A stretch of DNA of 64,000 bases from Granulicella paludicola (lineage in GTDB: Bacteria; Acidobacteriota; Terriglobia; Terriglobales; Acidobacteriaceae), in contig NZ_JAGSYC010000026.1 of assembly GCF_025685545.1 (NCBI RefSeq), positions 248,001 through 312,000 on the forward strand, read 5' to 3'. Positions 43,080 through 52,313 of this stretch are shown here, piece by piece. Made by a program: the position numbers and the translations under genes. Every line of letters starts with the position of its first letter. The first letter of the stretch is position 1. Under the pieces are notes generated by a model. It searched no databases and was not told where the DNA came from. It worked only from the letters and a program-made list of their open reading frames with translations.

Positions 43080-45098
43080 GTGGCAGAGACACCGCGTGTA
43101 GTCGGCATCGATTTAGGCACAACCAACTCGCTGATTGCTTATATGCAGGGCGAGACACCCGCCGTGATTCCGGGCGAGGATGGGTCGCCGATTGTGCCTT
43201 CAGTGGTGGCGTTCGACCAGGAGACGGCGAACGGATTTTCCGTGGGCAATGCTGCGCGCAATGTGCTGCTGACGAACTCGGCGAATGCTGTATACAGCGT
43301 GAAGCGGCTGATGGGACGCGATCTGACGGACGTGGAGCCGGAGCTGAAGCTCTTCCCTTTCCACCTGGCTGAAGGGCTGCAGCCTGGCGAGGTGTTGAAG
43401 CTGAATGTAGGTGGGCTGACGCTGACGCCGCCGGAGATTTCGGCTTACATCCTGCTGCAGTTGAAACGCAACGCGGAACGGTTCTTCGGTGGTGAGGTTT
43501 CGAAGGCAGTGATCACGGTGCCTGCGTACTTCAACGATGCGCAACGGCAGGCGACGAAGGATGCAGGTCGGATTGCGGGGCTGGAGGTGCTGCGGCTGGT
43601 GAATGAACCGACGGCGGCGGCGCTGGCGTATGGGCTGGATAAGAAGCGCGACGGCATCATTGCTGTGTATGACTTCGGCGGCGGCACATTCGATATTTCG
43701 ATCCTGAAGCTGCATGAGGGGATCTTCGAGGTGATCGCGACGGGCGGCGATACGCACCTGGGCGGCGATGATATCGACAACCTGCTGCTGGCGGTGGCGC
43801 TGGATGACATCAAGGGCGATCTGGGCGTGGACATCAGCAGCGATCCGGAAGCGATTCAGACGCTGCGCAAGGCGGTGATCGATGCGAAGATTGCGCTGAG
43901 CGATGCGGAGAGAGCGCGGATTGCGCTTCCCCTGCCTGAGGGCAAGGTGTATGCGCGTGAGATTACTCGCGAGCAGTATGAGGGGTTGATCGCTGCTGTG
44001 ATCGAGCGGACGGCGGGGCCGGTGCGGCAGGCACTGAAGGATGCAGGGCTGACGCCAGAGCAGATTGATGAAGTGGTGATGGTGGGTGGCTCGACGCGGA
44101 TACCCGCGGTGCGGACGCTGGTGACGAAGTTGTTTGACCTGGAGGCTCGCGGACGTAAGCTGCATACGGAGCTGAATCCGGATGAGGTGGTGGCGCTCGG
44201 TGCGGCGGTGCAGGCTCAGATTTTGAGCGGCAGCGACAATCTTGCGACGAACGATCTGCTGCTGCTGGATGTGACGCCGCTTTCACTGGGCATCGAGGCG
44301 TATGGCGGCGTGATGAGCAAGGTAATTCAGCGGAACTCGACGATTCCAGCGAGCGCGACCGAGCATTACACGACGGCTGTCGACGGACAGACGGCGGTGG
44401 CGATCCATGTACTGCAGGGTGAGCGTGAGCTGGCGAAGGATTGCCGGTCGCTGGCGCGGTTCGACCTGAAGGGCATTCCGCCGATGGCTGCGGGCATGGC
44501 GCGCGTCGAGGTAAAGTTTTTGATCGATGCGAACGGGATACTGCACGTGAGCGCGCGCGAACAGCGCAGCGGCACGGAGGCGCAGGTCGAGGTGAAGCCG
44601 ACGTACGGGCTGACTGACGAGCAGGTGGAGACGATGATTCTTGCGAGCTTTGACTATGCCGAGGAGGACATCACGGCGCGGCAGGTGATCGAGGCGACGA
44701 ACGAGGCGAATACGATTCTGGATGCGGTCGCTAAGGGCAAGAGCTCGTCGGCATGGCAGGCGCTGACGTTCGATGAACATGCGGCGATCGAGGCGGCGGT
44801 ACTGGAGCTGAAGAACTCGATCAAGGGCGGCGACTACAAGGTCATTCGCAAGGGCATCGACCAGCTGGACAAGGCGACGCGGCGGTTTGCGGAGATCATG
44901 ATGGATACAGCCGTGACCGGAGCGCTGGGTGGCAAGACGATGGCGACGGCGGGAGATAACCTGGGCGGCGAGCTGGGAGCTCCGACGAGCGCGCCGCATG
45001 CGTTTGCGAAGGCTGAGGTTGAAGATGCCGCAGCGACGAATGTGATTGAACAGGACAAAAAAGACCCGGAGACGCCGGGCGAGTCCACGGAAGATTAG
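43080..45098 (+). CDS. hscA: Fe-S assembly Hsp70 chaperone HscA
   Basis: 672-residue Hsp70 of the HscA type, which releases Fe-S clusters from IscU using ATP. ATPase motifs are [43 protein letters not shown] and [14 protein letters not shown]. The substrate-binding domain begins near [14 protein letters not shown]. The GTG at 43080 has GAGG 6 nt upstream and opens [15 protein letters not shown]. The fdx gene follows after 12 nt, the usual isc order. It has a degenerate lid and a Pro/Glu-rich tail to residue 672. Confidence 0.94.
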   Translation: MAETPRVVGIDLGTTNSLIAYMQGETPAVIPGEDGSPIVPSVVAFDQETANGFSVGNAARNVLLTNSANAVYSVKRLMGRDLTDVEPELKLFPFHLAEGLQPGEVLKLNVGGLTLTPPEISAYILLQLKRNAERFFGGEVSKAVITVPAYFNDAQRQATKDAGRIAGLEVLRLVNEPTAAALAYGLDKKRDGIIAVYDFGGGTFDISILKLHEGIFEVIATGGDTHLGGDDIDNLLLAVALDDIKGDLGVDISSDPEAIQTLRKAVIDAKIALSDAERARIALPLPEGKVYAREITREQYEGLIAAVIERTAGPVRQALKDAGLTPEQIDEVVMVGGSTRIPAVRTLVTKLFDLEARGRKLHTELNPDEVVALGAAVQAQILSGSDNLATNDLLLLDVTPLSLGIEAYGGVMSKVIQRNSTIPASATEHYTTAVDGQTAVAIHVLQGERELAKDCRSLARFDLKGIPPMAAGMARVEVKFLIDANGILHVSAREQRSGTEAQVEVKPTYGLTDEQVETMILASFDYAEEDITARQVIEATNEANTILDAVAKGKSSSAWQALTFDEHAAIEAAVLELKNSIKGGDYKVIRKGIDQLDKATRRFAEIMMDTAVTGALGGKTMATAGDNLGGELGAPTSAPHAFAKAEVEDAAATNVIEQDKKDPETPGESTED

Positions 45099-45110
45099 AA
45101 TCAAAGAGCT

Positions 45111-45539
45111 ATGTCAGATCACGATCACAACCTTCCCGAAGTCGACCTCTCCAAGCCTCCTGCTGAAGGTATGGTCCGCGTTACGTTTGAGCCAGAGAAC
45201 AAGACCGTTGAATTCAAGTTCGACACGATGCCCTATGACGGCCACGGTTTACCGATGAGCTTTCTGGATATCGCTGAAAACTATGGCGTTTTCATGGACC
45301 ACGCCTGCGGCGGCGTCAGCGCCTGCACGACCTGCCATATGTTTCTGAAGAAGGGCGCTGAGGGTGTGTCTGAGGCAGAAGACCTTGAGCTGGATCGCCT
45401 CGATCTGGCACCGGGGCTACAGCTGAACTCGCGCCTCGGTTGCCAGTGCGTGATTGAGAAGCCAGGCACTTACATTGCCGAGATTCCGTCGTGGAACAAG
45501 AACTATGTGCAGGAAGGCAAGCCCTCGACGACGAAGTAG
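45111..45539 (+). CDS. fdx: [2Fe-2S] ferredoxin of the ISC system
   Basis: 142-residue adrenodoxin-type ferredoxin that supplies electrons during cluster assembly. Cluster ligands are in HACGGVSACTTCHMFL (Cys-x5-Cys-x2-Cys) and RLGCQCVIEKPGTY. It starts 12 nt after hscA and is the last gene of the ISC set. A N-terminal extension of about 20 residues precedes the beta-grasp domain. Confidence 0.93.
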   Translation: MSDHDHNLPEVDLSKPPAEGMVRVTFEPENKTVEFKFDTMPYDGHGLPMSFLDIAENYGVFMDHACGGVSACTTCHMFLKKGAEGVSEAEDLELDRLDLAPGLQLNSRLGCQCVIEKPGTYIAEIPSWNKNYVQEGKPSTTK

Positions 45540-45578
45540 TCGAAGGCTGTCCGGGCGAGATCCGGCGACCCGTCGAGA

Positions 45579-45612
45579 TGCAGATTCCTTCGCTGCGCTA
45601 TGGAATGACAAA
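45579..45612. repeat. dispersed palindrome (CAGATTCCTTCGCTGCGCTA type)
   Basis: Well-conserved copy of the second dispersed family, between the convergent fdx and PDZ genes. Confidence 0.7.
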
Positions 45613-45632
45613 ATTGAGCGTTGCTGGAGATT

Positions 45633-46520
45633 CTAGCGCAGGGTCTGGAAGAACTGAGTCTCGAAGCTCTTCGGCCACTCCAACGAGGAGTGGTGGCGCG
45701 ACTCGGGCGTGAGGTTGATGCTGATCTCATGCTTGTCGCGCAGGATGGTCAGCGTCATCGGCTGGCCCTGGTTGGCGCGGAGATGCTTATTCCAGTCCGA
45801 CGCTGTCTTGATGGGAGCGCTATCGGCGCGGAGCAGGACATCGCCTGCGCGCAGGCCGCTAAAGGCGGCAGGGCTGTTGGGCATGACTGTCTGGATCAAC
45901 AAGCCGAATCCCTGGGAAGCACCGAAATAGTCGGCGAGCTGCGGCTCCATCGTTTCCAGCCCAAGGCCGGTAAACGGCGCAATGTGGAGCATGGACTTCA
46001 CAAAGCTCTTGCTGGTTGAGCCGCTGGCGGGCGCTGGTTCGGCAGAGGCGTCCTCGGCGAACTCGGTAACGGGCGGATCGGATTGCGGGACGGCGGCATC
46101 GGCAGCGACGCGGAGGCGTACGCTGCGTTCGACCTCACTGCGATCGGCGATCAGCGTATTCACTTTCAAGGTTTGCCCCTCGCGTTCGATGACGAGCGCG
46201 ATCTTCAGGCCGGGTGCGGACTCGTGGATCATCTGGCTGAGGGCGACCATGCTGTTCGTCGGTTGCCCGTTCATGCTGAGGATGATGTCATGCTGGCGCA
46301 GGCCGATCTTGCCTGCGGGCCCATCGTGGTCGACGAGCACCACCTCGACGCCGTGGCCGTTGTTATCGTGAAAGACGATGCCGAGATAGCCGGGGGTACG
46401 CTGCGGAGTGGAGCGCGCGCCCGCACCGCGCGCATGACCCGTGGCCGCAAGCGCCGGTACGACGGCGGCCAGCGAGAACGCAAGCGTGACGGCTGTCAAT
46501 CGGTTGATACGAAACTCCAC
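45633..46520 (-). CDS. exported protein with two PDZ domains
   Basis: 295-residue protein. The signal peptide is residues 1-25 (AVTLAFSLAAVVPALAA). PDZ domain 1 covers about 42-120 (YLGIVFHDNNGHGVEVVLVD, then GPAGKIGLRQHDIILSMNG). PDZ domain 2 covers about 190-280 (GLLIQTVMPNSPAAFSGLRAG, DVLLRADSAPI). No protease domain is present, so it is probably a periplasmic peptide-binding or regulatory protein. It is the third gene of an operon with an ECF sigma factor and an anti-sigma/HEAT protein, suggesting a role in sensing envelope stress. Confidence 0.85.
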   Translation of the reverse strand: MEFRINRLTAVTLAFSLAAVVPALAATGHARGAGARSTPQRTPGYLGIVFHDNNGHGVEVVLVDHDGPAGKIGLRQHDIILSMNGQPTNSMVALSQMIHESAPGLKIALVIEREGQTLKVNTLIADRSEVERSVRLRVAADAAVPQSDPPVTEFAEDASAEPAPASGSTSKSFVKSMLHIAPFTGLGLETMEPQLADYFGASQGFGLLIQTVMPNSPAAFSGLRAGDVLLRADSAPIKTASDWNKHLRANQGQPMTLTILRDKHEISINLTPESRHHSSLEWPKSFETQFFQTLR

Positions 46521-46591
46521 TCTTTGCCCCTTGGTTCGCTGCCGTTCATTCTTTGCCTGGTGGCCCGCTGATGGTCCTAGAAGCGCCGCGG

Positions 46592-47557
46592 CTACTCGAT
46601 GTTCGCCGTGCCCTGCAGCACCTGGAACGAGGCGTTGCGGATGGCCGGATTCACGTCCTGCGACGAGACCGTGCGCAGCACCTGGCGAACGCTGGAGTCT
46701 GCCTGAACAGGCGAGAGCATGGAGACGGCCTGAGCGCGAACATCGGCGCTCTTGTCATGCATCAGCGAATCGAGCAGCGCATCACGTACCTGCTCATCCT
46801 GACCTACGTAAGATTGCAGACCAGCGAGCGCCTTCAGACGGACGGCAGGGCTCTTATCGAAGCGGAACTCTGTGAGCAAAGCCTTACGCAGCTCGTCGGC
46901 TCCATCCTGTCCGCCGACGCAGCCCTGCGGGGTGCGGCAGGCATCGGCCATCAGGCCAACGGACTGTGCATGGACCTCGCTGTTGGAGGCGAGATGTGTG
47001 CCCAGCATCAGAAGCTGGCGAATCTGCGGGTCGTCGAGCGAACCCTGAACGGTCTCAGGCACAAGGCGGTTGTACTGCACCTGCACGATGTCCTTACTCG
47101 GGGTCTGCACGATGCCGGAGACACTGGCGATGGAGCCAGCGCTGGGATTCGAAAGAATGACCGGGGCGGGCAGCTTGGGCGCGTTCGCAGCCTGGTAGCG
47201 GGCAACAAAATTGCCGCCGAGAAAGCCGACACCGATAAGCAACGTAGCGAGAGCAGGAGCGCTCTGGATGTTGCCAAACCAGCGCATGGCATTGCCCCAG
47301 AAGCGCTGTCCTGCCGAGCGCTCGGGAATGGCGTCAAGCGCCTCATCGAGGGCCATGCGCGAGGCTGCCAGAAGGTTGGGCGAAGGTTCCACCATGGGCA
47401 GGAGAGCCAGGTCTTCCTGCAAAGCGAGCGTGGCATTCCACTCGCGACGGCAGTCGTCGCAGGTGTTCAGGTGCTGCTCCAGGGGGAATTGATACTCATC
47501 AGGCAGCTCGCCGTACTGGGCGAGAATAATGTTCTGTTGCGCGATCTCACACTTCAT
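46592..47557 (-). CDS. membrane anti-sigma factor fused to HEAT-like repeats
   Basis: 321-residue fusion. The N-terminal zinc-finger anti-sigma domain (zf-HC2) shows His and Cys ligands in EQHLNTCDDCRREWNATL. A single membrane helix follows (SAPALATLLIGVGFLGGNFVA, about 100-120). The external part has Ala/Leu-rich helical repeats of HEAT type (KSPAVRLKALAGLQSYVGQD, then KSADVRAQAVSMLSP). The arrangement implies that the periplasmic HEAT domain senses a signal and the cytoplasmic domain releases the sigma factor. It is encoded between the ECF sigma gene and the PDZ gene. Confidence 0.85.
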   Translation of the reverse strand: MKCEIAQQNIILAQYGELPDEYQFPLEQHLNTCDDCRREWNATLALQEDLALLPMVEPSPNLLAASRMALDEALDAIPERSAGQRFWGNAMRWFGNIQSAPALATLLIGVGFLGGNFVARYQAANAPKLPAPVILSNPSAGSIASVSGIVQTPSKDIVQVQYNRLVPETVQGSLDDPQIRQLLMLGTHLASNSEVHAQSVGLMADACRTPQGCVGGQDGADELRKALLTEFRFDKSPAVRLKALAGLQSYVGQDEQVRDALLDSLMHDKSADVRAQAVSMLSPVQADSSVRQVLRTVSSQDVNPAIRNASFQVLQGTANIE

Positions 47558-47677
47558 ATGCGTACCTCTAAGCCAGCCTCGAAAGTTATTGCTGTAGAGC
47601 CACTGCGGGTCATTTTGATCCTGCCCGAGTTGTGGCGTTGTTGCGTCATTCCGTAAACCCTCTCGTATGTCGCGCTG

Positions 47678-48439
47678 CTATCGCGCGTCCGCCAACCTTG
47701 CCCGAAGCTTCCGCGTAGCGCGGAAGAGCGTGTTCTTGGCGGTCTCTTCGGTGGTCGACAACATCTCGCCGATGGTCCGAAGCTTCAAACCCTGGTAGTG
47801 CTTGAGCTCAAACACCGTACGTTCGCGGGGAGTGAGTTCATCGAGCGCGCTCTGGATAGCCGCGTTCATGGTCTTGCGTTCCAGCTCGCGGGCCGGATTG
47901 GCCGAGGCGCGCTCGTCTTGCACGCTGGCCATGAGGTCCATCTCTTCGCCGGAAGAGTCCAAAACGGTGCCGGGATCTTCGCGGCGGCTCTTGCGGCGGC
48001 GCAGCTGATCGAGACAAAGGTTCGTCACGATCCGGTAGAGCCACGTGTAGAACGAGCACTCGAAGCGGAAGTTCGAGAGGTGCCGGTAGGCCTTGATGAA
48101 AGCCTCCTGATGCACATCCTGAGCGTCCTGTTCGTTGCCGAGCATGTGCAGGGCGAGGCGAAGCACACTGCGATCGTAGCGCCGTACGAGGGCGTCGAAG
48201 GCAGAGCGTTCCCCGGCCTGGGCAGCCCGAATGAGGTCGTCGTCTTCCGCACGCTGCTGCTGGCGAGCTTCCGCCTGCTCTGCAGAGAGCTTGGTACGGA
48301 GACCGGACTGGGCGGCGATGCGGGGCATACCCGCTGATTTTACTTCGATCGCCGCTGCTTCGGTTTCTAGGAGACCGAGGGCAAAGGGACTGGGGCGTCG
48401 CCGGCCATCGCCGGTGAGTTGGATCGCTTCACTGCTCAT
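47678..48439 (-). CDS. ECF (RpoE-like) RNA polymerase sigma factor
   Basis: 253-residue group IV sigma factor with an unusual N-terminal extension of about 65 residues. Region 2 is at about 72-145 (MLGNEQDAQDVHQEAFIKAY, then FECSFYTWLYRIVTNLCLDQ). Region 4 is at about 190-250 (LTPRERTVFELKHYQGLKLR, then STTEETAKNTLFRATRKL). It heads an operon with a membrane anti-sigma/HEAT protein and a PDZ protein. A 16-bp perfect palindrome (CTGACTCCGGAGTCAG) lies 8 nt upstream of the start. Confidence 0.92.
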   Translation of the reverse strand: MSSEAIQLTGDGRRRPSPFALGLLETEAAAIEVKSAGMPRIAAQSGLRTKLSAEQAEARQQQRAEDDDLIRAAQAGERSAFDALVRRYDRSVLRLALHMLGNEQDAQDVHQEAFIKAYRHLSNFRFECSFYTWLYRIVTNLCLDQLRRRKSRREDPGTVLDSSGEEMDLMASVQDERASANPARELERKTMNAAIQSALDELTPRERTVFELKHYQGLKLRTIGEMLSTTEETAKNTLFRATRKLRARLADAR

Positions 48440-48446
48440 GCTTGGT

Positions 48447-48462
48447 CTGACTCCGGAGTCAG
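48447..48462. promoter_or_regulatory. 16-bp perfect palindrome upstream of the ECF sigma gene
   Basis: CTGACTCCGGAGTCAG, just before the sigma start codon. It could be an operator or an mRNA hairpin that masks the ribosome-binding site. No binding protein can be named. Confidence 0.4.
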
Positions 48463-48575
48463 GGTAACTACACTCGGATAGACGTGAGGGGTGTGGAGAA
48501 GGTGAGCGAAACTATGGTTTGGTGGTCGAGAATGCTGAATAGGCTGAAAATACGGTCGATGGAATCAAGAATGCG

Positions 48576-48923
48576 ATGACGGAGCTGCTGTTTGTGTACG
48601 GAACGCTGCATCCGGAACGGGCTCCCACGGAGATCTCGGATGTCGTGCAGCGATTTTCAGAAATAGGCCGAGGAAGCGTGAGCGGGCGGCTGCATGACTT
48701 CGGGACCTATCCCGGGGTGGTGCTGGCGCATGATGCTGAGAACATATGCGGCACGGTGTTTGCGGTGCCGGAGAATGCGTTCACCCGGCTCGACGCCTAT
48801 GAGGGTTTTGAGGCTTCAAAACCCGCCGAAAGCCTCTTTTTGCGGGTGAAGGCCGAGGTCGCGATGGATCGCGGAGAGCGGCTTTCGTGCTGGGTCTATG
48901 TATGGAACGGGATGGTGGAATAA
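48576..48923 (+). CDS. gamma-glutamylcyclotransferase-like family protein
   Basis: 115-residue protein of the AIG2/GGCT fold. It shows the binding loop FVYGTLHPERAP (YGTL), GRLHDFGTYPGVV, and the C-terminal catalytic Glu region TRLDAYEGFE. Enzymes of this fold release 5-oxoproline from gamma-glutamyl peptides, but many bacterial members are uncharacterised. It precedes the RNase HI gene by 30 nt. Confidence 0.85.
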   Translation: MTELLFVYGTLHPERAPTEISDVVQRFSEIGRGSVSGRLHDFGTYPGVVLAHDAENICGTVFAVPENAFTRLDAYEGFEASKPAESLFLRVKAEVAMDRGERLSCWVYVWNGMVE

Positions 48924-48953
48924 GGTCACAGAGCCTCAGCTAGACTGGAGCTT

Positions 48954-49595
48954 ATGTCTTCTCTTTTTCCCGATACCGCCGACTCGTCCAAGAATGCAAC
49001 CAGCTGGGTGCTGGCACACTGCGATGGTGGAGCGCGGGGAAATCCCGGGCCAGCAGGGTTTGGGGCGGTGGTGACGGATGCTGCTGGACATAAGCTGGCG
49101 GAGATCTCGGAGTTTCTCGGGCACCGGACGAACAACTATGCTGAGTACTCCGGGCTGCTGGCCTGCCTGCAATGGGCGATCGAGCATGGGCATCGGAGGC
49201 TGCGGGTTGTGTCGGACTCGGAGCTGATGGTGAAGCAGATCCAGGGCAAGTACAAGGTGAACTCACCCGACCTGCGCCCCCTGTGGGAGGAGGCACGGAA
49301 GAGGATCACACTGCTGGACGGGTTCGAGATCAGCCATGCGCTTCGGCACAAGAACAAGGATGCTGACCGGCTGGCGAACGAGGCGATGGATCGGGGGACC
49401 GGGAGGTCGCCGGTTCCAGTGAGCAGTGGAGGGGGTGCGGCCCGTGTGCGGGAGCCCGCACCAGAGACACCCAGCGCCGCGCAAGCGCCGAAAGCGCCAC
49501 AGATGCTGCGCGGATTTACGCGCGGCGGGGCCATTCACCTGCTTGGCGGGGCCGAACTGCCAGATGGAGTGTTCGTGAAGGTTATTGTGGAGTAA
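48954..49595 (+). CDS. rnhA: ribonuclease HI family protein
   Basis: 213-residue RNase HI, which cuts the RNA strand of RNA-DNA hybrids. Catalytic carboxylates are in HCDGGARGNPGPAGFGAVV (Asp), NNYAEYSGLLACLQWA (Glu), RVVSDSELMVKQIQGKY (Asp) and HKNKDADRLANEAMD (Asp). The C-terminal tail (about 150-213) is Pro/Ala-rich and may bind partners. A reverse-transcriptase-like RNase H of the archaeal/Bacillus type is equally consistent. Confidence 0.9.
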   Translation: MSSLFPDTADSSKNATSWVLAHCDGGARGNPGPAGFGAVVTDAAGHKLAEISEFLGHRTNNYAEYSGLLACLQWAIEHGHRRLRVVSDSELMVKQIQGKYKVNSPDLRPLWEEARKRITLLDGFEISHALRHKNKDADRLANEAMDRGTGRSPVPVSSGGGAARVREPAPETPSAAQAPKAPQMLRGFTRGGAIHLLGGAELPDGVFVKVIVE

Positions 49596-49655
49596 ACACC
49601 GGGATGCGAGAAGCAGGCGACGAAAAGTAGCCAAGGATGCATCCAAGAGCATAGT

Positions 49656-50516
49656 ATGCAACGGCCTTTTTCATCGACACGTCGTACTCCAGAAGTTGTG
49701 TCTCTACTCGCTCTCATTGCCGCCATGGCCCTAACCTGTGGGCTATTGTTTGCCGAACCGAGCGAGGCCCCGGTCGTTGAAAGCACGTCGGCACAGGAAC
49801 TTGTGCGTGGTGCTGTGTTCTCCGAACTTCGTGCAAACAATACGGATAAAAGCAACTGGCGGTATCGGGACCAGAGCAACTCTCCCTCGAAAGCTGAGAC
49901 CTTCGACGCCATTGAGACGCCGCAAGGGGAGCTGCGCCGACTGATCGCGATCAACAGCCATGAGCTGACGCCTGCGGAAGATCGCAAGGAGAAGGAGCGG
50001 ATTCGAGAGTACGTGGACAGCCCCGACGAGCAAGCTAAAGCCCAGCGCGATGGACAACATGACGACGCTCAGGCGGAGCGATTCCTGAAGATGCTGCCGG
50101 ATGCCTTTACCTGGTCGGTGGCGACGCAGACTCCCGAGGAGACGACGCTGCGTTACGAGCCGAATCCTGCCTTCAAGCCGCCAACCATGGAATCACGGGT
50201 GCTTGCGGCCATGGAAGGCGAGATGGTGATTGCGCGCGATGGCGACCGCATCAAGAGCTTGCGAGGCAAGCTGAGCCATGAAGTGAAGATCGGCTACGGT
50301 CTGCTGGGCAGGCTGGATCAGGGTGGCACCTTCGACGTCGAGCGACGGCCCGTCGCGCCGGGCCACTGGCAGATTGTGGAGAACCATGTGCATATCGGGG
50401 GTCGCGCTCTGCTGTTCAAGAACATCAGCCAGAATGCGGACGAGATCAAGACAGGTTGGAAGCCTTCCACAGATAAGACACTGGCAGAGGCGCAGCGGAG
50501 TTTAGGGGTGCAGTAA
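49656..50516 (+). CDS. exported protein of unknown function
   Basis: 286-residue unrecognised protein with a membrane-spanning signal segment (VSLLALIAAMALTCGLLFA). The body has charged helices (TPAEDRKEKERIREYVDSPD) and a beta-rich second half (about 140-260) with FTWSVATQTPEETTLRYEPN and HVHIGGRALLFKNISQNADE. The overall pattern suggests a LolA-like or lipoprotein-sorting beta fold, but this is a guess. It lies 60 nt after rnhA and upstream of the TolC-like gene on the same strand. Confidence 0.6.
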   Translation: MQRPFSSTRRTPEVVSLLALIAAMALTCGLLFAEPSEAPVVESTSAQELVRGAVFSELRANNTDKSNWRYRDQSNSPSKAETFDAIETPQGELRRLIAINSHELTPAEDRKEKERIREYVDSPDEQAKAQRDGQHDDAQAERFLKMLPDAFTWSVATQTPEETTLRYEPNPAFKPPTMESRVLAAMEGEMVIARDGDRIKSLRGKLSHEVKIGYGLLGRLDQGGTFDVERRPVAPGHWQIVENHVHIGGRALLFKNISQNADEIKTGWKPSTDKTLAEAQRSLGVQ

Positions 50517-50539
50517 AGGTGTGAGTGGGGCGGGGCGAA

Positions 50540-50574
50540 ATGCAAATTCCTCCGCTATGCCACGGAATGCCAAA
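50540..50574. repeat. dispersed palindrome (CAAATTCCTCCGCTATGCCACGG type)
   Basis: Degenerate copy of the second dispersed family, just before the TolC-like gene. Confidence 0.55.
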
Positions 50575-50674
50575 GCCAGGAATTGCACCGAGGTTGAGGC
50601 ATGTGGTGCAGAGTGCGGTTTTCTTGCACCATTTCGCATCCCGGCAGGGGCCGTGGCAATCTAAATAGACAGTG

Positions 50675-52225
50675 ATGATGACGAGTTCAAAGTGGAAGCT
50701 GCTGGCACCGACCGCAGCGATGGCTTTTCTGGCTGCGGGAGCAGGCTACGCGCAGAAATCTGCCCAGACGACGCAGGACCTTCCCTCTGCTCCGAGCGCG
50801 GTGAAGAGCGCCGAGGCGCGGGCACAGGCTGACGAAGCTTTGGGCAGGCCTGCGGGTGATGGATTTACGCTGAAGTTCGCGACCCAGCCAGTCCCGAATG
50901 GGCTGGCGATGGAGTTGCCGACGAGCGGCCCGGTACGGCTGTCGCTCGATGATGCGATCTCGCTGGGACTGCAGCGGAACATCCGCCTGCTGTATGACCG
51001 TCAGAACCAGAAGTCGGTGCGCGGACTGACGCTGGGCGTGGTCAATGTACTCATCCCGAACCTGACTATCAACGCCTCCAGCAACGCGCAGGAGTTGAAC
51101 CTGGCGGCTATGGGCTTCGGTGGCTCGGAGATTGGGAAGTTGAGCGCGACCGGATTGATTCCTCCGGGCTATACGATCGCGACGATCGTGAAGGTGGATG
51201 TAACGCAGGCGAGCGTGAAGATGAGCCAGACGCTGTTCAACCTGACGGACTTCGAGCTATACCGTGGCACCAAGAACGAGACGAACGTGGTCGATCTGCA
51301 GATGCTTTCGGACCGCGGCGACGTGGTTTTGACGGTGGGACGCCTGTATCTGAACGTTCTGGCCGACGAGGCGAATATTGAGAACGACACGGCGCAGGTG
51401 AAGTCGGCGAAGACGTTGTTCGATCAGGCATCTGAGAAGCAGGCGGCAGGGGTGGGCGTTCACCTGGATACGCTGCGGTCTGAGGTGCAGTACCAGCAGC
51501 GCGTGCAGGATCTGGTATCGGCGCAGGACACGCTCGCGAAAGACAAGATTCAGCTGGCGCGGGTACTCGGTATCCCGGTAGGGCAGGAGTTGGAACTGAC
51601 AGACAAGACTCCGTATCAGGACCTGGCGAGCATGGATCTGGCGACCGCGAAGGCGACGGCGTACGCTCACCGCAAGGATTACCTGAGCCTGCAGGAAGAG
51701 GACAAGCTCGATCACCATATCTCGAAGGCCGTGAAGTATCAGCGGTTGCCGGTGCTGGCGTTCAATGGCTTTTATGGAGTCATCGGGCAGACGACGGGCA
51801 GCTACCATGGCAACTTCAACGCTGAAGGCAGCCTCACGTTCCCGATCTTCAACGAGGCAGCGCAGCGTGGACAGCAGGAGGTTGCGGAGGCGCAGCTTCG
51901 AGCTGTGCAGCAGCGAGAGAGCGATTTGCGTGTGACGATCGATGCGCAGATTCGGGCAGCGATGCTGGACGTAAACACAGCGCAGGAGCTGGTGAAGGTC
52001 GCACAGAGCAATGTGGACCTTGCGAAGCAGGAACTTTCCGATGAGCAGGACCGCTTCAGCGCGGGCGTGGATGACAGTCTGCCAGTTGTGGATGCGCAGT
52101 CGTCGGTGACGAGCGCGCAGGCACAGCTGGTCCAGTCGCTCTATCAATACAACGTGGCAAAGCTGATGCTCGCTCGGAATACCGGTGTTGTTGAGACTCG
52201 GTACAGAACGTATCTGGGAATGTAG
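50675..52225 (+). CDS. TolC family outer-membrane efflux protein
   Basis: 516-residue protein of the TolC/OEP fold. A signal peptide (LLAPTAAMAFLAAGAGYAQ) is followed by an unusual 60-residue linker, then the first repeat (LSLDDAISLGLQRNIRLLYD) and the second (YKTPYQDLAS...DLATAKATAYAHRKDYLSL). The long helices NTAQELVKVAQSNVDLAKQE and SVTSAQAQLVQSLYQYNVAK are typical of the periplasmic tunnel. It would form the outer-membrane channel of a tripartite pump; no pump partner is encoded nearby. Ends in a strong terminator. Confidence 0.88.
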   Translation: MMTSSKWKLLAPTAAMAFLAAGAGYAQKSAQTTQDLPSAPSAVKSAEARAQADEALGRPAGDGFTLKFATQPVPNGLAMELPTSGPVRLSLDDAISLGLQRNIRLLYDRQNQKSVRGLTLGVVNVLIPNLTINASSNAQELNLAAMGFGGSEIGKLSATGLIPPGYTIATIVKVDVTQASVKMSQTLFNLTDFELYRGTKNETNVVDLQMLSDRGDVVLTVGRLYLNVLADEANIENDTAQVKSAKTLFDQASEKQAAGVGVHLDTLRSEVQYQQRVQDLVSAQDTLAKDKIQLARVLGIPVGQELELTDKTPYQDLASMDLATAKATAYAHRKDYLSLQEEDKLDHHISKAVKYQRLPVLAFNGFYGVIGQTTGSYHGNFNAEGSLTFPIFNEAAQRGQQEVAEAQLRAVQQRESDLRVTIDAQIRAAMLDVNTAQELVKVAQSNVDLAKQELSDEQDRFSAGVDDSLPVVDAQSSVTSAQAQLVQSLYQYNVAKLMLARNTGVVETRYRTYLGM

Positions 52226-52250
52226 TTGAGGCCTTCGGGCTAGGGATCAA

Positions 52251-52294
52251 GAGGCGCTCCATCACTGACCGTGGTGGAGCGCCTTTTCCTTTGG
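52251..52294 (+). terminator. rho-independent terminator after the TolC-like gene
   Basis: Stem of AGGCGCTCCA and TGGAGCGCCT, continued inward by TCAC/GTGG pairing around a TGACC loop, followed by TTTTCCTTT. Confidence 0.8.
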
Positions 52295-52313
52295 CGTCGC
52301 ATACGATGGGAGC

